Below, one piece after another: positions 10,168 through 17,902 of a stretch of DNA of 64,000 bases. The translations under genes were made by a program, and so were the position numbers. The stretch's first letter is position 1, and each line of letters begins with the position of its first letter. This DNA is from Acidobacteriota bacterium (GTDB taxonomy: Bacteria; Acidobacteriota; Terriglobia; Terriglobales; Acidobacteriaceae): the NCBI GenBank assembly GCA_013289795.1, contig JABCZH010000007.1:186001-250000 (forward strand), written 5' to 3'. The notes below the pieces were generated by a model. The model was given only the letters and a program-made list of their open reading frames with translations, was not told the DNA's origin and did not search any database.

Positions 10168-10349
10168 ACCTCACGGTTTGGCTGACTAGAACCGCCACAC
10201 TGTTCGTCTCTTGCATGCGGGAAATCTTCGATGAATCGGCCTACGCCCGATTCCTGCGCCGGGGCCGGATGTCTTCCTCTGCCGAATCCTACGCGGATTT
10301 CTGCCGGGAACAGGCTGCCTCCAAAGCGCGCCGGCCGCGCTGCTGCTGA
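10164..10349 (+). CDS. YbdD/YjiX-type small protein (DUF466), CstA partner
   Basis: This 61-residue protein starts at an ATG that overlaps the cstA stop by four bases. It carries the family pattern of a Y-x-x-F/H core, an SYADFCREQ motif and a terminal RCC, matching YbdD and YjiX, which lie beside cstA or btsT in many bacteria and are needed for pyruvate uptake in some. The context and the terminal Cys pair make the assignment firm despite the small size. Confidence 0.9.
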   Translation: MNLTVWLTRTATLFVSCMREIFDESAYARFLRRGRMSSSAESYADFCREQAASKARRPRCC

Positions 10350-10417
10350 GCCGATCATCTCTGCGACCCCCGCGATCTAAAGTCCTTGTATTTGCCGAGA
10401 CCGCATCGCCTTACAAC

Positions 10418-10455
10418 GCTGAGACGGCAGAGAACCGCCGCCGAGGACGCAGGGA
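10418..10455. repeat. Degenerate short-period intergenic repeat (GAGACGGCAGAG / GAGGACGCAGG type)
   Basis: Between the YbdD-type gene and ruvC, the sequence alternates related units such as GCTGAGACG, GCAGAGAACC and GAGGACGCAGGG. It resembles a decayed copy of the CACAGAG/GCAGAGG-type intergenic repeats seen again at 17797, 33199 and 45999. No gene is present here. Confidence 0.35.
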
Positions 10456-10531
10456 CGGCAAATCACCTCCAGAACGCAGCACCTCGTTTGACAGCTGGCT
10501 GCTGAACCCGCGAAGCAGTACACTGCTCGCA

Positions 10532-11032
10532 ATGCGCGTGCTGGGCATTGACTGCGGAACCCAATACACCGGATACGGCGTGATTGAACTCAGCCCCTCC
10601 GGGGATTTGCTGTGTCTCACCTGCGGCGCCATCAAACTTCCCGCACGCCAGCCCCTTCCCACAAAACTATCTACCATTTTCAGCAGCTTGAGCCTCATCA
10701 TTTCCGATCATCACCCGGACGAAGTCGCCATTGAAGACGTTTTCTATGCGGTGAATGTGAAGTCTGCCTTCAAGCTGGGACAGGTTCGTGGTGTGGCCAT
10801 GCTGGCAGCATCTTCGGCCGGACTCACGGTCGCCGAATATGCCCCGCTTAGCGTCAAGTCTGCCGTGGTCGGCTACGGCCGCGCGGAAAAGCATCAGGTA
10901 CAGCACATGGTCCAGAAGCTACTTAAGCTCTCCGAGCTTCCCGAACCGCCGGACGCCGCCGATGCTCTGGCCATCGCCATTTGCCATCTCCACACGGCGG
11001 CGACCTTGCGCAGCCAGGGCGTGGCCATGTGA
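10532..11032 (+). CDS. ruvC: Crossover junction endodeoxyribonuclease RuvC
   Basis: RuvC resolves Holliday junctions in the RuvABC complex. The 166-residue product has the normal length and keeps the four acidic metal ligands: Asp7 in LGIDCGT, Glu68 in VAIEDVFY, and Asp141 and Asp144 in DAADALAIA. The GQVRGVAM stretch typical of the family is also present. No ruvA or ruvB lies in the window. The ATG at 10532 gives the canonical N-terminus MRVLGID. Confidence 0.97.
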   Translation: MRVLGIDCGTQYTGYGVIELSPSGDLLCLTCGAIKLPARQPLPTKLSTIFSSLSLIISDHHPDEVAIEDVFYAVNVKSAFKLGQVRGVAMLAASSAGLTVAEYAPLSVKSAVVGYGRAEKHQVQHMVQKLLKLSELPEPPDAADALAIAICHLHTAATLRSQGVAM

Positions 11033-11072
11033 TGTGACCCCGGTGCCCGATTATTTGGCATAATCTTTGTAC

Positions 11073-11795
11073 ATGCTGTTACTCCCGCGCGGATCACGGC
11101 TTCTGATTTGCTTCGCTTGCCTGGCTCTGTTTGCCTCCGGCCCGGTTCAATCCCAGCAGGCCGAGATCGCCACTGTTTCTTTCAGCTGCAATTTCCCTGG
11201 CTCGAACCCACCACATTATGGTTTTTCTGTGACCGCAACCCGCCAGGCTTCCTACACCTCCGATGGCAAATTGAACGCCGCCAAGGACTCCGCTTCTGAC
11301 CCCGACTCTGACGCACCGTCCTCCGACGATGGGCCATTCCGCATGGACTTCACGCTGTCACCGGCAACCACCGCCCACATTTTCGCTCTCGCGAAAGTGG
11401 CGCACTACTTCGAAGGCAATATCGATTCCAAGAAGAAGAACATCGCCTCTACCGGCGAAAAGACTCTCGCCTATGGCGAGGCCGGCAAGAACAACATCGC
11501 CAGCTACAACTACTCTTTGATTCCCGCCGTGCAGGAACTCACCACGCTTTTTCAAAACCTGTCCTCGGCGGTAGAGTTCGGCCGCCGTCTGGACTACGAA
11601 TACCGCTATCAAAAGCTGGCGCTCGACGAAGAAACGAAGCGCATGGAAGATACAACGACCTTGCAGGACGTTGGGCCCGACCTCGCCACCGCCGCCCCCG
11701 TGCTGCAAAAGATTGCAGACGATCCCTCGGTCATCAACCCAGTCCGAGCACGTGCCATGCGCCTCTTGCAGCACGCTGGGGCAAGCGGCAAGTAG
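11073..11795 (+). CDS. Secreted hypothetical protein
   Basis: I do not recognise a family. The 240-residue product begins with a clear Sec signal peptide (basic start, LLICFACLALFASG core, cleavage near QSQQA) and is otherwise hydrophilic with an acidic low-complexity patch (DSDAPSSDD) near residues 70-80. It is likely periplasmic or outer-membrane associated. A TTG six bases upstream is also in frame; the ATG at 11073 is preferred. It follows ruvC by 40 bases and precedes a strong promoter, so its transcription probably ends before the FecR gene. Confidence 0.72.
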   Translation: MLLLPRGSRLLICFACLALFASGPVQSQQAEIATVSFSCNFPGSNPPHYGFSVTATRQASYTSDGKLNAAKDSASDPDSDAPSSDDGPFRMDFTLSPATTAHIFALAKVAHYFEGNIDSKKKNIASTGEKTLAYGEAGKNNIASYNYSLIPAVQELTTLFQNLSSAVEFGRRLDYEYRYQKLALDEETKRMEDTTTLQDVGPDLATAAPVLQKIADDPSVINPVRARAMRLLQHAGASGK

Positions 11796-11833
11796 ACCAC
11801 GGCCGGGTCCCAGGCCCGCCTTCGCCAGAATTC

Positions 11834-11861
11834 TTGACAACCCCCAGCACTGTCTTATGCT
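11834..11861 (+). promoter_or_regulatory. Sigma-70-type promoter for the FecR-domain gene
   Basis: A perfect TTGACA -35 box (11834-11839) is followed, after 16 bases, by TATGCT (11856-11861), a 4 of 6 match to the -10 consensus. Transcription would start near 11868. This rules out the long open frame that begins at the TTG of the -35 box and supports the GTG start at 11900. Confidence 0.6.
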
Positions 11862-11899
11862 CTAATCATGGTAAGAAGTTCCTCCGTCGGGGGTGTCTC

Positions 11900-13222
11900 G
11901 TGGCCGGGCTTAAGCTGGTTGTTAGGTTGTTACTCGCGGTTTCCGTAGTGTGTTTGTCGGCGGTCCTAACCTTCGCTGATTCCCAGGCTCGAGTGGTTCG
12001 GCTGGGCGATGCTCAAGGCGACGTTCGTATCGATCGCAATACCGCACAAGGCTACGAGAAGGCGTTCCTGAACTTGCCCATCACCCAGGGCATGAAGATC
12101 CAGACCGGGGACAACGGCCGCGCCTCGCTGGAATTAGAAGACGGCAGCACTCTGCGCCTCGCCCCGAACTCCGTGCTCGAAGTCCCTCAACTTTCTCTTC
12201 GCGACTCGGGCACCAAGGTTTCCACGTTTCACCTGCAGGAAGGCACTGCGTACCTCAACTTTCTAGGCGCCAAGGACAGTGAGTTCACGCTCACCTTTGC
12301 CCATGAAACCCTCGCCATCACTCAGACTGCTCGTCTCCGTGTGGAGATGGGCGACACCAACGCGGAGGTCGCGGTCTTCAAAGGAGCGGCGCAGATCGTC
12401 TCGCCGTCCGGAACCGTTGAAGTCGGTAAGGGTAAGGCGGCAAATTTCGACCTCATCAACAACAGCCACCAACTGACCGCGGAGATTGCGGACGAGCCCT
12501 ACGATTCATGGGACAAACAGCAGAGCCGGTACCAGCAAGAGTACAGCAGCAAGTCCTACGCGAGCTATTCGCCGTATCTGTATGGTACCAGTGATCTTAG
12601 CTACTACGGCAGCTTCTTTAACGCGCCTGGTTACGGAAATGTCTGGCAGCCCTACTTCGCCGGGGCAGGCTGGGATCCGTTCATGAATGGCGCATGGGCC
12701 TTCTATCCCGGATTCGGCTATGGTTTTGTATCGGGCTATCCGTGGGGATGGACCCCGTATCACTACGGTTCGTGGATATTCCTCCCGTCTTCCGGGTGGG
12801 CCTGGCAACCCGGCGGTAATTGGACAGGGTGGAACACTGTTCCGGTAGTGGCGCACGCTCCCGTGCACTTTAACGGGCCGCAAGCTCCCAGTACACCCGG
12901 CCTGCGTCTGCAGGCCGTAAATCGAGGCCCGCTCACGACTCAACTAGGAAAGTCAGTCAACCATGTGCAGATTCCGAACAATACCGCCGGGTTGGGGATC
13001 CCGCGCGGAAGTGTCGCGAACCTGCGTGACCTGTCGCATACCGCTCAGCAAAAGGGATTCGCCATTACAACTCTGCACACTGGACCGACCGGCTTCTCGG
13101 GTTGGTTAAACGGCGGATATGAAGGTCCAAAAGGCAGTGTCGGAGGTTCCCGCGCCAGCGCAGGCCAGGCAGGCGCAGTAAGCCATTCAAGTGGAGCGCA
13201 TTCCGGCGGTGCGCACCACTAA
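11900..13222 (+). CDS. Secreted FecR-domain protein with Trp/Tyr/Gly-rich C-terminal region
   Basis: The N-terminus has a signal peptide (LKLVVRLLLAVSVVCLSAV). Residues about 35-190 form a FecR-type domain with the pattern QGMKIQTGDNGRASLELEDGS followed by LRLAPNS, the beta-rich fold usually found in anti-sigma or surface proteins. From about residue 215 the chain becomes rich in Tyr, Trp, Gly and Pro, with WGWTPYHYGSW and GWAWQPGGNW motifs like those of DUF6600-type proteins. There is no kinase or TonB receptor nearby, so a structural envelope role is more likely than iron signalling. The GTG start fits the upstream promoter. Confidence 0.8.
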   Translation: MAGLKLVVRLLLAVSVVCLSAVLTFADSQARVVRLGDAQGDVRIDRNTAQGYEKAFLNLPITQGMKIQTGDNGRASLELEDGSTLRLAPNSVLEVPQLSLRDSGTKVSTFHLQEGTAYLNFLGAKDSEFTLTFAHETLAITQTARLRVEMGDTNAEVAVFKGAAQIVSPSGTVEVGKGKAANFDLINNSHQLTAEIADEPYDSWDKQQSRYQQEYSSKSYASYSPYLYGTSDLSYYGSFFNAPGYGNVWQPYFAGAGWDPFMNGAWAFYPGFGYGFVSGYPWGWTPYHYGSWIFLPSSGWAWQPGGNWTGWNTVPVVAHAPVHFNGPQAPSTPGLRLQAVNRGPLTTQLGKSVNHVQIPNNTAGLGIPRGSVANLRDLSHTAQQKGFAITTLHTGPTGFSGWLNGGYEGPKGSVGGSRASAGQAGAVSHSSGAHSGGAHH

Positions 13223-13293
13223 CGACGTTTCTTGTCGCGGAGCCGCACGTCTGTCTGACGGACGTCGCGCCCGCGCAAACAACAGAACCCAGT

Positions 13294-13899
13294 CTACTGT
13301 TTCGGCTTGGCCGGAGCTTCCTGCTTCTGCGGCTTCTTGAAATCGTCCGTCCACGGCGGTACCACGCCAATCATTCGCGCATAGGCGATGGACTGCCCGA
13401 GATGCTCGGCCCCATGCCGGACGATAAAGATCAACACCCCGCGCTCCGTGTTCTTTCCGCCAAACCAGTCAAAGCTCTTTTCCAGGTCGGTATCTGGCAT
13501 GGCGGTGATCGCCTTGCGCCCGTGGGCATAGGAGTCCTTCAAAGTGGCGATCACTTTTGCTTTGTCGGAAGTCGACTTCTCCAGCTTCTGAATGTCGATT
13601 CCAGCGGGCGGCGGCGTGCCAACCAGTTTGTAGAGGTTGTAGTTGGCGGTCGCAACGTGCAGAAAAACTTCAGCCACTGATCGCGCATCCGGCGTGGGGC
13701 GCCAACTGTACTTGTCGGCCGGAATCGCGTCCGCCAGCCGCTCAAACTTATTTTCCTGGATCATCACCTCGGCCAGCACCTCCGAGCGGTAGCCGGTGAC
13801 GCCCGGAGTTCCATCTTTGTAGGGATTTACCTGCGCGTGGAGAACAATTGCGGACGCCGGGATCCAAAGCACACACAGACTCAGCCAGAAGTTTTTCAT
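13294..13899 (-). CDS. Secreted DinB-family four-helix protein
   Basis: This product of about 201 residues has a signal peptide (LSLCVLWIPASAIVLHAQ) followed by a DinB-like four-helix bundle. Helix 1 carries ENKFERLADAIPADKYSWRP and a VAEVFLHVATANY stretch supplies the first metal-ligand His; a later HGAEHLGQSIAYARM stretch supplies the others. DinB-fold enzymes bind a divalent metal and often act as thiol-dependent transferases or hydrolases. The ATG at 13899 has AGGAGG six bases upstream, which decides the start over a longer frame to 14049. It converges with the FecR-domain gene. Confidence 0.85.
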   Translation of the reverse strand: MKNFWLSLCVLWIPASAIVLHAQVNPYKDGTPGVTGYRSEVLAEVMIQENKFERLADAIPADKYSWRPTPDARSVAEVFLHVATANYNLYKLVGTPPPAGIDIQKLEKSTSDKAKVIATLKDSYAHGRKAITAMPDTDLEKSFDWFGGKNTERGVLIFIVRHGAEHLGQSIAYARMIGVVPPWTDDFKKPQKQEAPAKPKQ

Positions 13900-14071
13900 G
13901 ATGCCTCCTGCGAATAGTGACTGCGGTTCGAGCGGAAGGATAGCAGAGGCCCACATGCCTCCCTGCCACCCAGAAGACATTTTGCTGACAAGTTCGGCAG
14001 CAAAAGTTACACAGGCTTTACAGCCCCATGACTTCTTCGACACGGACAAAAGCTCTAATCAACAGAGTGCA

Positions 14072-14097
14072 GTTCTGAGGTCACGTTCTGAGGTCAC
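14072..14097. repeat. Perfect tandem duplication of a 13-base unit just before a start codon
   Basis: The unit GTTCTGAGGTCAC occurs twice in a row (14072-14084 and 14085-14097), ending one base before the ATG at 14099. It contains the only GAGG-like ribosome binding site for that gene, so the duplication provides two candidate sites at different spacings. Confidence 0.8.
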
Positions 14098-14098
14098 T

Positions 14099-14386
14099 AT
14101 GAAGAGAATCTTTCTATTTGTCCTGTCGGTCAGCGTCGCGGTGGCTGCGTTAACTTCAAGAAGTCTGCTCAGCAGAGCAGCCTTCTCTGGAAACACTATG
14201 GTGAGCCAGGCCGGTAACGCGGCATTTCGCGATGGTTTGCATTTGGGCAAGTTCGACGCCGCATCTGGTAGAACCCGGCATCTGAGTGTGGGCCGTTGGA
14301 GCTCGGACACAAACCGGGCCTGGTTCATCGCTGGCTATCAGGCCGGCTATCAGCAGGTGAATGCCGCGAAAGCCGTCGAAGAGTAG
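14099..14386 (+). CDS. Small secreted hypothetical protein
   Basis: The 95-residue product has an N-terminal hydrophobic segment (IFLFVLSVSVAVAALTS) that reads as a signal peptide or anchor, then a short hydrophilic region and an AWFIAGYQAGYQQ stretch near the C-terminus. I do not recognise a family. The ATG at 14099 is supported by the hydrophobic start immediately after it; the open frame extends upstream without coding character. The duplicated GAGG-bearing unit just upstream may affect its translation. Confidence 0.6.
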   Translation: MKRIFLFVLSVSVAVAALTSRSLLSRAAFSGNTMVSQAGNAAFRDGLHLGKFDAASGRTRHLSVGRWSSDTNRAWFIAGYQAGYQQVNAAKAVEE

Positions 14387-14427
14387 CCGAGGGCGGACGA
14401 CGCCTGGGGCTGGTTCCCCTCCCGGTC

Positions 14428-15276
14428 TCATCGTGTCACTACGCCCGCATATCCCACGACCGTTTCGCGGTCGCCGGATACATCGCCGGAAGTCGCGTAC
14501 TTTATCAGTTCCGCCGACCTGGCCCCTAAGCGCTTGGTCGCTGTAAGCATGACCACCGTGGGGCCAAAGCCGCACATGCTGATCTGTTCGCGCATGACCA
14601 CCTCGAACAGCCCGCGGGCATCCATTTTCAGCATTTGCTCGATGGCTTTGTGGTCTTTTTCCCGGGTGATGCGGTCGTCCTCGTAGTGGTTCATGTCGCT
14701 GGAGGCAACTATAAGCACGCGCTCGGCTTGTGACTTCAGCACATCCGCCACGGCGTTCCCGAGTTGCTCCAGAACCTCAAACTGGCCGGTGCCCAGGGCA
14801 ATGGGTACGAATCTGACCTGCGGGTTTTTCTGCAGCAGAAACGGCAACTGTACTTCGATGGCATGTTCGTTGCGGTGTGCTTCGGAGTCTTCGGTGAGCT
14901 GAGGGAACTGTTTTCTGAGGGCGCCTGCCAGCGGCGCATCGATGGGCACTGGGCCAAGCGGCGTCTCCCATGCGCCCTCGCTCATGATCGCCAGCGGACG
15001 CCCTTTGCCGGTGTGGTTCGGACAAAGCACAAGACAGCGTCGGGGCACTTCAATCGTGCCATACACCGCCCCGGCGACCGCACCCGAGTAGATGTAACCC
15101 GCGTGCGGCGCAACACATCCCAGGGCGGGCGTCGATGTCCCGCCGCCGGGCAAGAAAGCTTTCAGTTCGTCGAGAAGAGTCTCCTGATCCTGCGGATAAA
15201 AGCGTCCAGCAACAGCGGGATGGCGGATAGGCAGATTCACGTGGGGCTTGCTAGAAATTGTAGTCCCGAGGTTCAA
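14428..15276 (-). CDS. amrB: AmmeMemoRadiSam system protein B (MEMO1 family)
   Basis: This 282-residue protein matches the MEMO fold. It has RHPAVAGRFYP near residues 18-28, APHAGYIYSG around residues 55-64, LCPNHTG, a conserved acidic HAIEVQLPFL stretch and SSDMNHYED. The His and Asp residues in these motifs form the family's conserved metal-site-like pocket. AmrB usually occurs with AMMECR1 (AmrA) and a radical-SAM protein (AmrS), and neither is within the window. The enzymatic function of bacterial MEMO proteins is unsettled. Confidence 0.92.
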   Translation of the reverse strand: MNLGTTISSKPHVNLPIRHPAVAGRFYPQDQETLLDELKAFLPGGGTSTPALGCVAPHAGYIYSGAVAGAVYGTIEVPRRCLVLCPNHTGKGRPLAIMSEGAWETPLGPVPIDAPLAGALRKQFPQLTEDSEAHRNEHAIEVQLPFLLQKNPQVRFVPIALGTGQFEVLEQLGNAVADVLKSQAERVLIVASSDMNHYEDDRITREKDHKAIEQMLKMDARGLFEVVMREQISMCGFGPTVVMLTATKRLGARSAELIKYATSGDVSGDRETVVGYAGVVTR

Positions 15277-15309
15277 ACCGCCAGAAGTTTCCTCTTTACC
15301 TTCTGTGGT

Positions 15310-16185
15310 TCAGCTCGCCTTGCTGTTCGACAGCGCCCGAAAGAGCGCAGCAGTCTTCTCCAGCGAAAGCGCCTCGCTGCGGGCATCGGATTTCACTCCC
15401 GCTTCCTCCATCGCCGCCCGTAACGCCTTGGTGTCGTATTGTGCCTTCAGATTGTTCCAAAGGGTCTTACGCTTCTGCCCGAACGACAGTTTGAGGAAGT
15501 CGATAAATGCAGTTTCGGGAACTCGCAGCCCTTCCAAACGGGGAATCACTGTCAGCCGCACCACCGTGGAATGCACCTTCGGCGGCGGCGTGAAAGCGGC
15601 TGGAGGCAGAGTAAAGAGCTTCTCGACCGCAGTGTAGAGCTGTGTGGTGGCGGAGAGCAGTCCATACTCGCTGGTTCCCGGCTCAGCGGCCAGGCGGTCG
15701 GCGACCTCGCGCTGCACCATCAACACACTGCTTTCGAAGTATTTGCGATAGGCGAAGAGACGCAGCAGGATGTCTGAGGTAATAAAAAAGGGAAGGTTAC
15801 CTACAACCTGCACTCGTTCCGGCTGCTGATTGATCCCCGGGCGGGTGCTGCCTGGTTTGGGCCCGAAAATACTGTCGAAATCCACGGCCAGAACATCGCC
15901 TTCGATGATCTCGACATTCCCGTAAAGGGAAAACTTCATGCGCAACTGCGCCGCCAGTACGCGGTCGGTCTCGATGGCAATGAGTCGCCGGGCACGCTTG
16001 GCCAGCAGGGAAGTCAGCGCCCCACGCCCAGGGCCGATTTCGAAGACGGTGCTGCGGCTGATATCTCCCAGGGCGTCGGCGATACGACCTGGCGCCATGG
16101 GATCGGTCAGGAAATGCTGGCCTAATTTTGGTTTTGCACCGCCGGAACGCGCGGTTGATACTTTCGGCACATTGCCCTCTTTCAT
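15310..16185 (-). CDS. rsmA: 16S rRNA dimethyladenosine transferase RsmA (KsgA)
   Basis: RsmA dimethylates the two adjacent adenines near the 3-prime end of 16S rRNA. The product carries PKLGQHFL, the SAM-binding VFEIGPGRGALT, IETDRVLA and the catalytic NLPF motif (VVGNLPFFITS). The start at 16185 gives 291 residues, close to the usual 270-290. An in-frame ATG at 16272 would add 29 residues with no family match, and neither start has a clear ribosome binding site. It is divergent from glgA. Confidence 0.95.
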   Translation of the reverse strand: MKEGNVPKVSTARSGGAKPKLGQHFLTDPMAPGRIADALGDISRSTVFEIGPGRGALTSLLAKRARRLIAIETDRVLAAQLRMKFSLYGNVEIIEGDVLAVDFDSIFGPKPGSTRPGINQQPERVQVVGNLPFFITSDILLRLFAYRKYFESSVLMVQREVADRLAAEPGTSEYGLLSATTQLYTAVEKLFTLPPAAFTPPPKVHSTVVRLTVIPRLEGLRVPETAFIDFLKLSFGQKRKTLWNNLKAQYDTKALRAAMEEAGVKSDARSEALSLEKTAALFRALSNSKAS

Positions 16186-16301
16186 TCGCGCATTTAGACT
16201 GGAGATTCGGTCGTGCTGTTTCTGCGTGAGCGCTACGCGGTCACTTTTCTTATCATAGCTTGCGGGAAGCATTGGTGGTTTGACCTGGGAGGGTAGGGTT
16301 C

Positions 16302-17780
16302 ATGCATATTGCTTTTGCGGCCTCGGAATGTGTCCCATTCTCAAAGACTGGAGGGTTAGCCGACGTCGTCGGTGCCTTGCCTCGCGCCCTGGCCGCTGCT
16401 GGACACCAGGTCAGCGTCTACGTACCCCGTTACCGCCAGACCAAGCTTACCGATTCCCGCACCGTGGTGCGCAGTATCACTGTGCCTTTCGATGACCACT
16501 ACCGCTTCTGCTCCATCGTGACCGCAGGCAGCAAGTCTGGAGTCGACCACTATTTTGTGGAATACCCGCCCTTTTTCGACCGCGACGCGCTCTATGGGAC
16601 CTCGTCCGGCGACTATCCCGACAACGCCGAGCGCTTCGCCCTGTTCTCCCGCGCCGTGCTGGAAGCTTCGAAGATCCTGGGCATCCCACAGATCTTTCAT
16701 TGTCATGATTGGCAGTCTGCTCTGATTCCCGTCCTGCTCAAGACCCAATACGCCGAGGACCCCGCCTTTCGGGAAGTGGGCACGGTTTTTACTATTCACA
16801 ACATGGGATATCAAGGCTTGTTCCCGCCTGACACGCTGCCGCTGCTGACCCTGCCTTGGGACTTGCTCACCATATCTAAGATGGAGTTCTTCGGCAACGT
16901 CAATTTCCTGAAGGGCGCGCTGGTATTTTCCGATTTCATCACTACCGTGAGCCGCAAGTACAGCCAGGAAATTCAGACCACCGAGTTTGGCTTTGGCTTG
17001 GAAGGCGTGCTGCACGACCGTGCCTCGACCGTCACCGGAATCCTGAATGGCGTGGACTATGACGAGTGGAGTCCGCAGGCGGACAAGTTTACCGCCGCTC
17101 GCTACTCGCCGCAGGATCTATCCGGCAAGGCGAAATGCAAGCAGGACTTGCTCGCAGCCTTTGGCATCGCCAACCCGGATCTCAAGCTTCCCGTCATCGG
17201 CATCGTGTCACGCTTTGCCGCGCAGAAAGGTTTCGACCTTATCGCTCAGATCATGGACCGGTTGGCGCGCGAGGAGATGATTGTCATCGCCCTCGGCAAC
17301 GGCGACAAGCAGTATGAAGAAATGTTTGCCCGGTTGCAGAAACAGTTTCCGCAGAAGATCGCCATCAAGATCGCCTACGACAATGCCATTGCTCACAAAA
17401 TCGAAGCCGGCAGTGATATGTTCCTCATGCCCTCGAAATACGAGCCTTGCGGCTTGAACCAGATTTACAGCCTCAAATACGGCACCGTGCCCGTGGTACG
17501 CGCTACCGGCGGCCTCGACGACACCATCGAACCCTGGGACGCCCGCACTGGCCGCGGCACAGGCTTCAAATTCACCGACTACAACGGCGAAGCCCTGTTG
17601 CTAACCATCAAAGAAGCCCTGAAGGCCTTCCGCGATCAGAATTCCTGGCAGACGCTCATGCGCAATGGCATGGACAAGGACTTTTCCTGGAATAACTCGG
17701 CGAAAGAATACGGACGCATTTACGAACGGGTGCGGCAGTTGCGCGCCACTCACAACGCCACGGCGGTGGCCACGGTTTAG
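16302..17780 (+). CDS. glgA: Glycogen synthase (ADP-glucose type, GT5)
   Basis: GlgA extends alpha-1,4-glucan chains from ADP-glucose. The 492-residue product has the family length, the N-terminal donor-binding KTGGLADVVGALPRAL at residues 15-30, TIHNMGYQG, and the C-terminal EPCGLNQIYSLKYGTVPVV signature with ATGGLDDT. GGAGGG lies just upstream of the ATG. No glgC, glgB or other glycogen genes adjoin it. Confidence 0.97.
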   Translation: MHIAFAASECVPFSKTGGLADVVGALPRALAAAGHQVSVYVPRYRQTKLTDSRTVVRSITVPFDDHYRFCSIVTAGSKSGVDHYFVEYPPFFDRDALYGTSSGDYPDNAERFALFSRAVLEASKILGIPQIFHCHDWQSALIPVLLKTQYAEDPAFREVGTVFTIHNMGYQGLFPPDTLPLLTLPWDLLTISKMEFFGNVNFLKGALVFSDFITTVSRKYSQEIQTTEFGFGLEGVLHDRASTVTGILNGVDYDEWSPQADKFTAARYSPQDLSGKAKCKQDLLAAFGIANPDLKLPVIGIVSRFAAQKGFDLIAQIMDRLAREEMIVIALGNGDKQYEEMFARLQKQFPQKIAIKIAYDNAIAHKIEAGSDMFLMPSKYEPCGLNQIYSLKYGTVPVVRATGGLDDTIEPWDARTGRGTGFKFTDYNGEALLLTIKEALKAFRDQNSWQTLMRNGMDKDFSWNNSAKEYGRIYERVRQLRATHNATAVATV

Positions 17781-17796
17781 GGACTAGGATTCGCGG

Positions 17797-17837
17797 TGGT
17801 CTCGGCGATCTCCGTGAACCCTCTGCGGCCTCTGCGT
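17797..17837. repeat. Short-period intergenic repeat (CCTCTGCG type)
   Basis: Between glgA and the polymerase IV gene the sequence runs through related units GGTCTCGGCGATCTCCGTG and then a 9-base tandem, CCTCTGCGG then CCTCTGCGT (17820-17837). It belongs to the same style of 7-9 base degenerate intergenic repeats as those at 10418, 33199 and 45999, here on the opposite strand. Confidence 0.5.
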
Positions 17838-17902
17838 TCCAAAGTTTTTCTGTCGCTCTGTTCTCGACTCTGCCTTACAATCGCTCCAGCGGTAACGCCC
17901 CC

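Noticed and set aside
11834-11899. N-terminal extension of the FecR gene beginning at TTG 11834
   Set aside because: The TTG is the -35 box of a consensus promoter, so the mRNA begins after it.
13223-13293. Terminator between the FecR and DinB-fold genes
   Set aside because: ACGTCTG and CGGACGT can pair imperfectly but there is no T-run on either strand and the stem is short.
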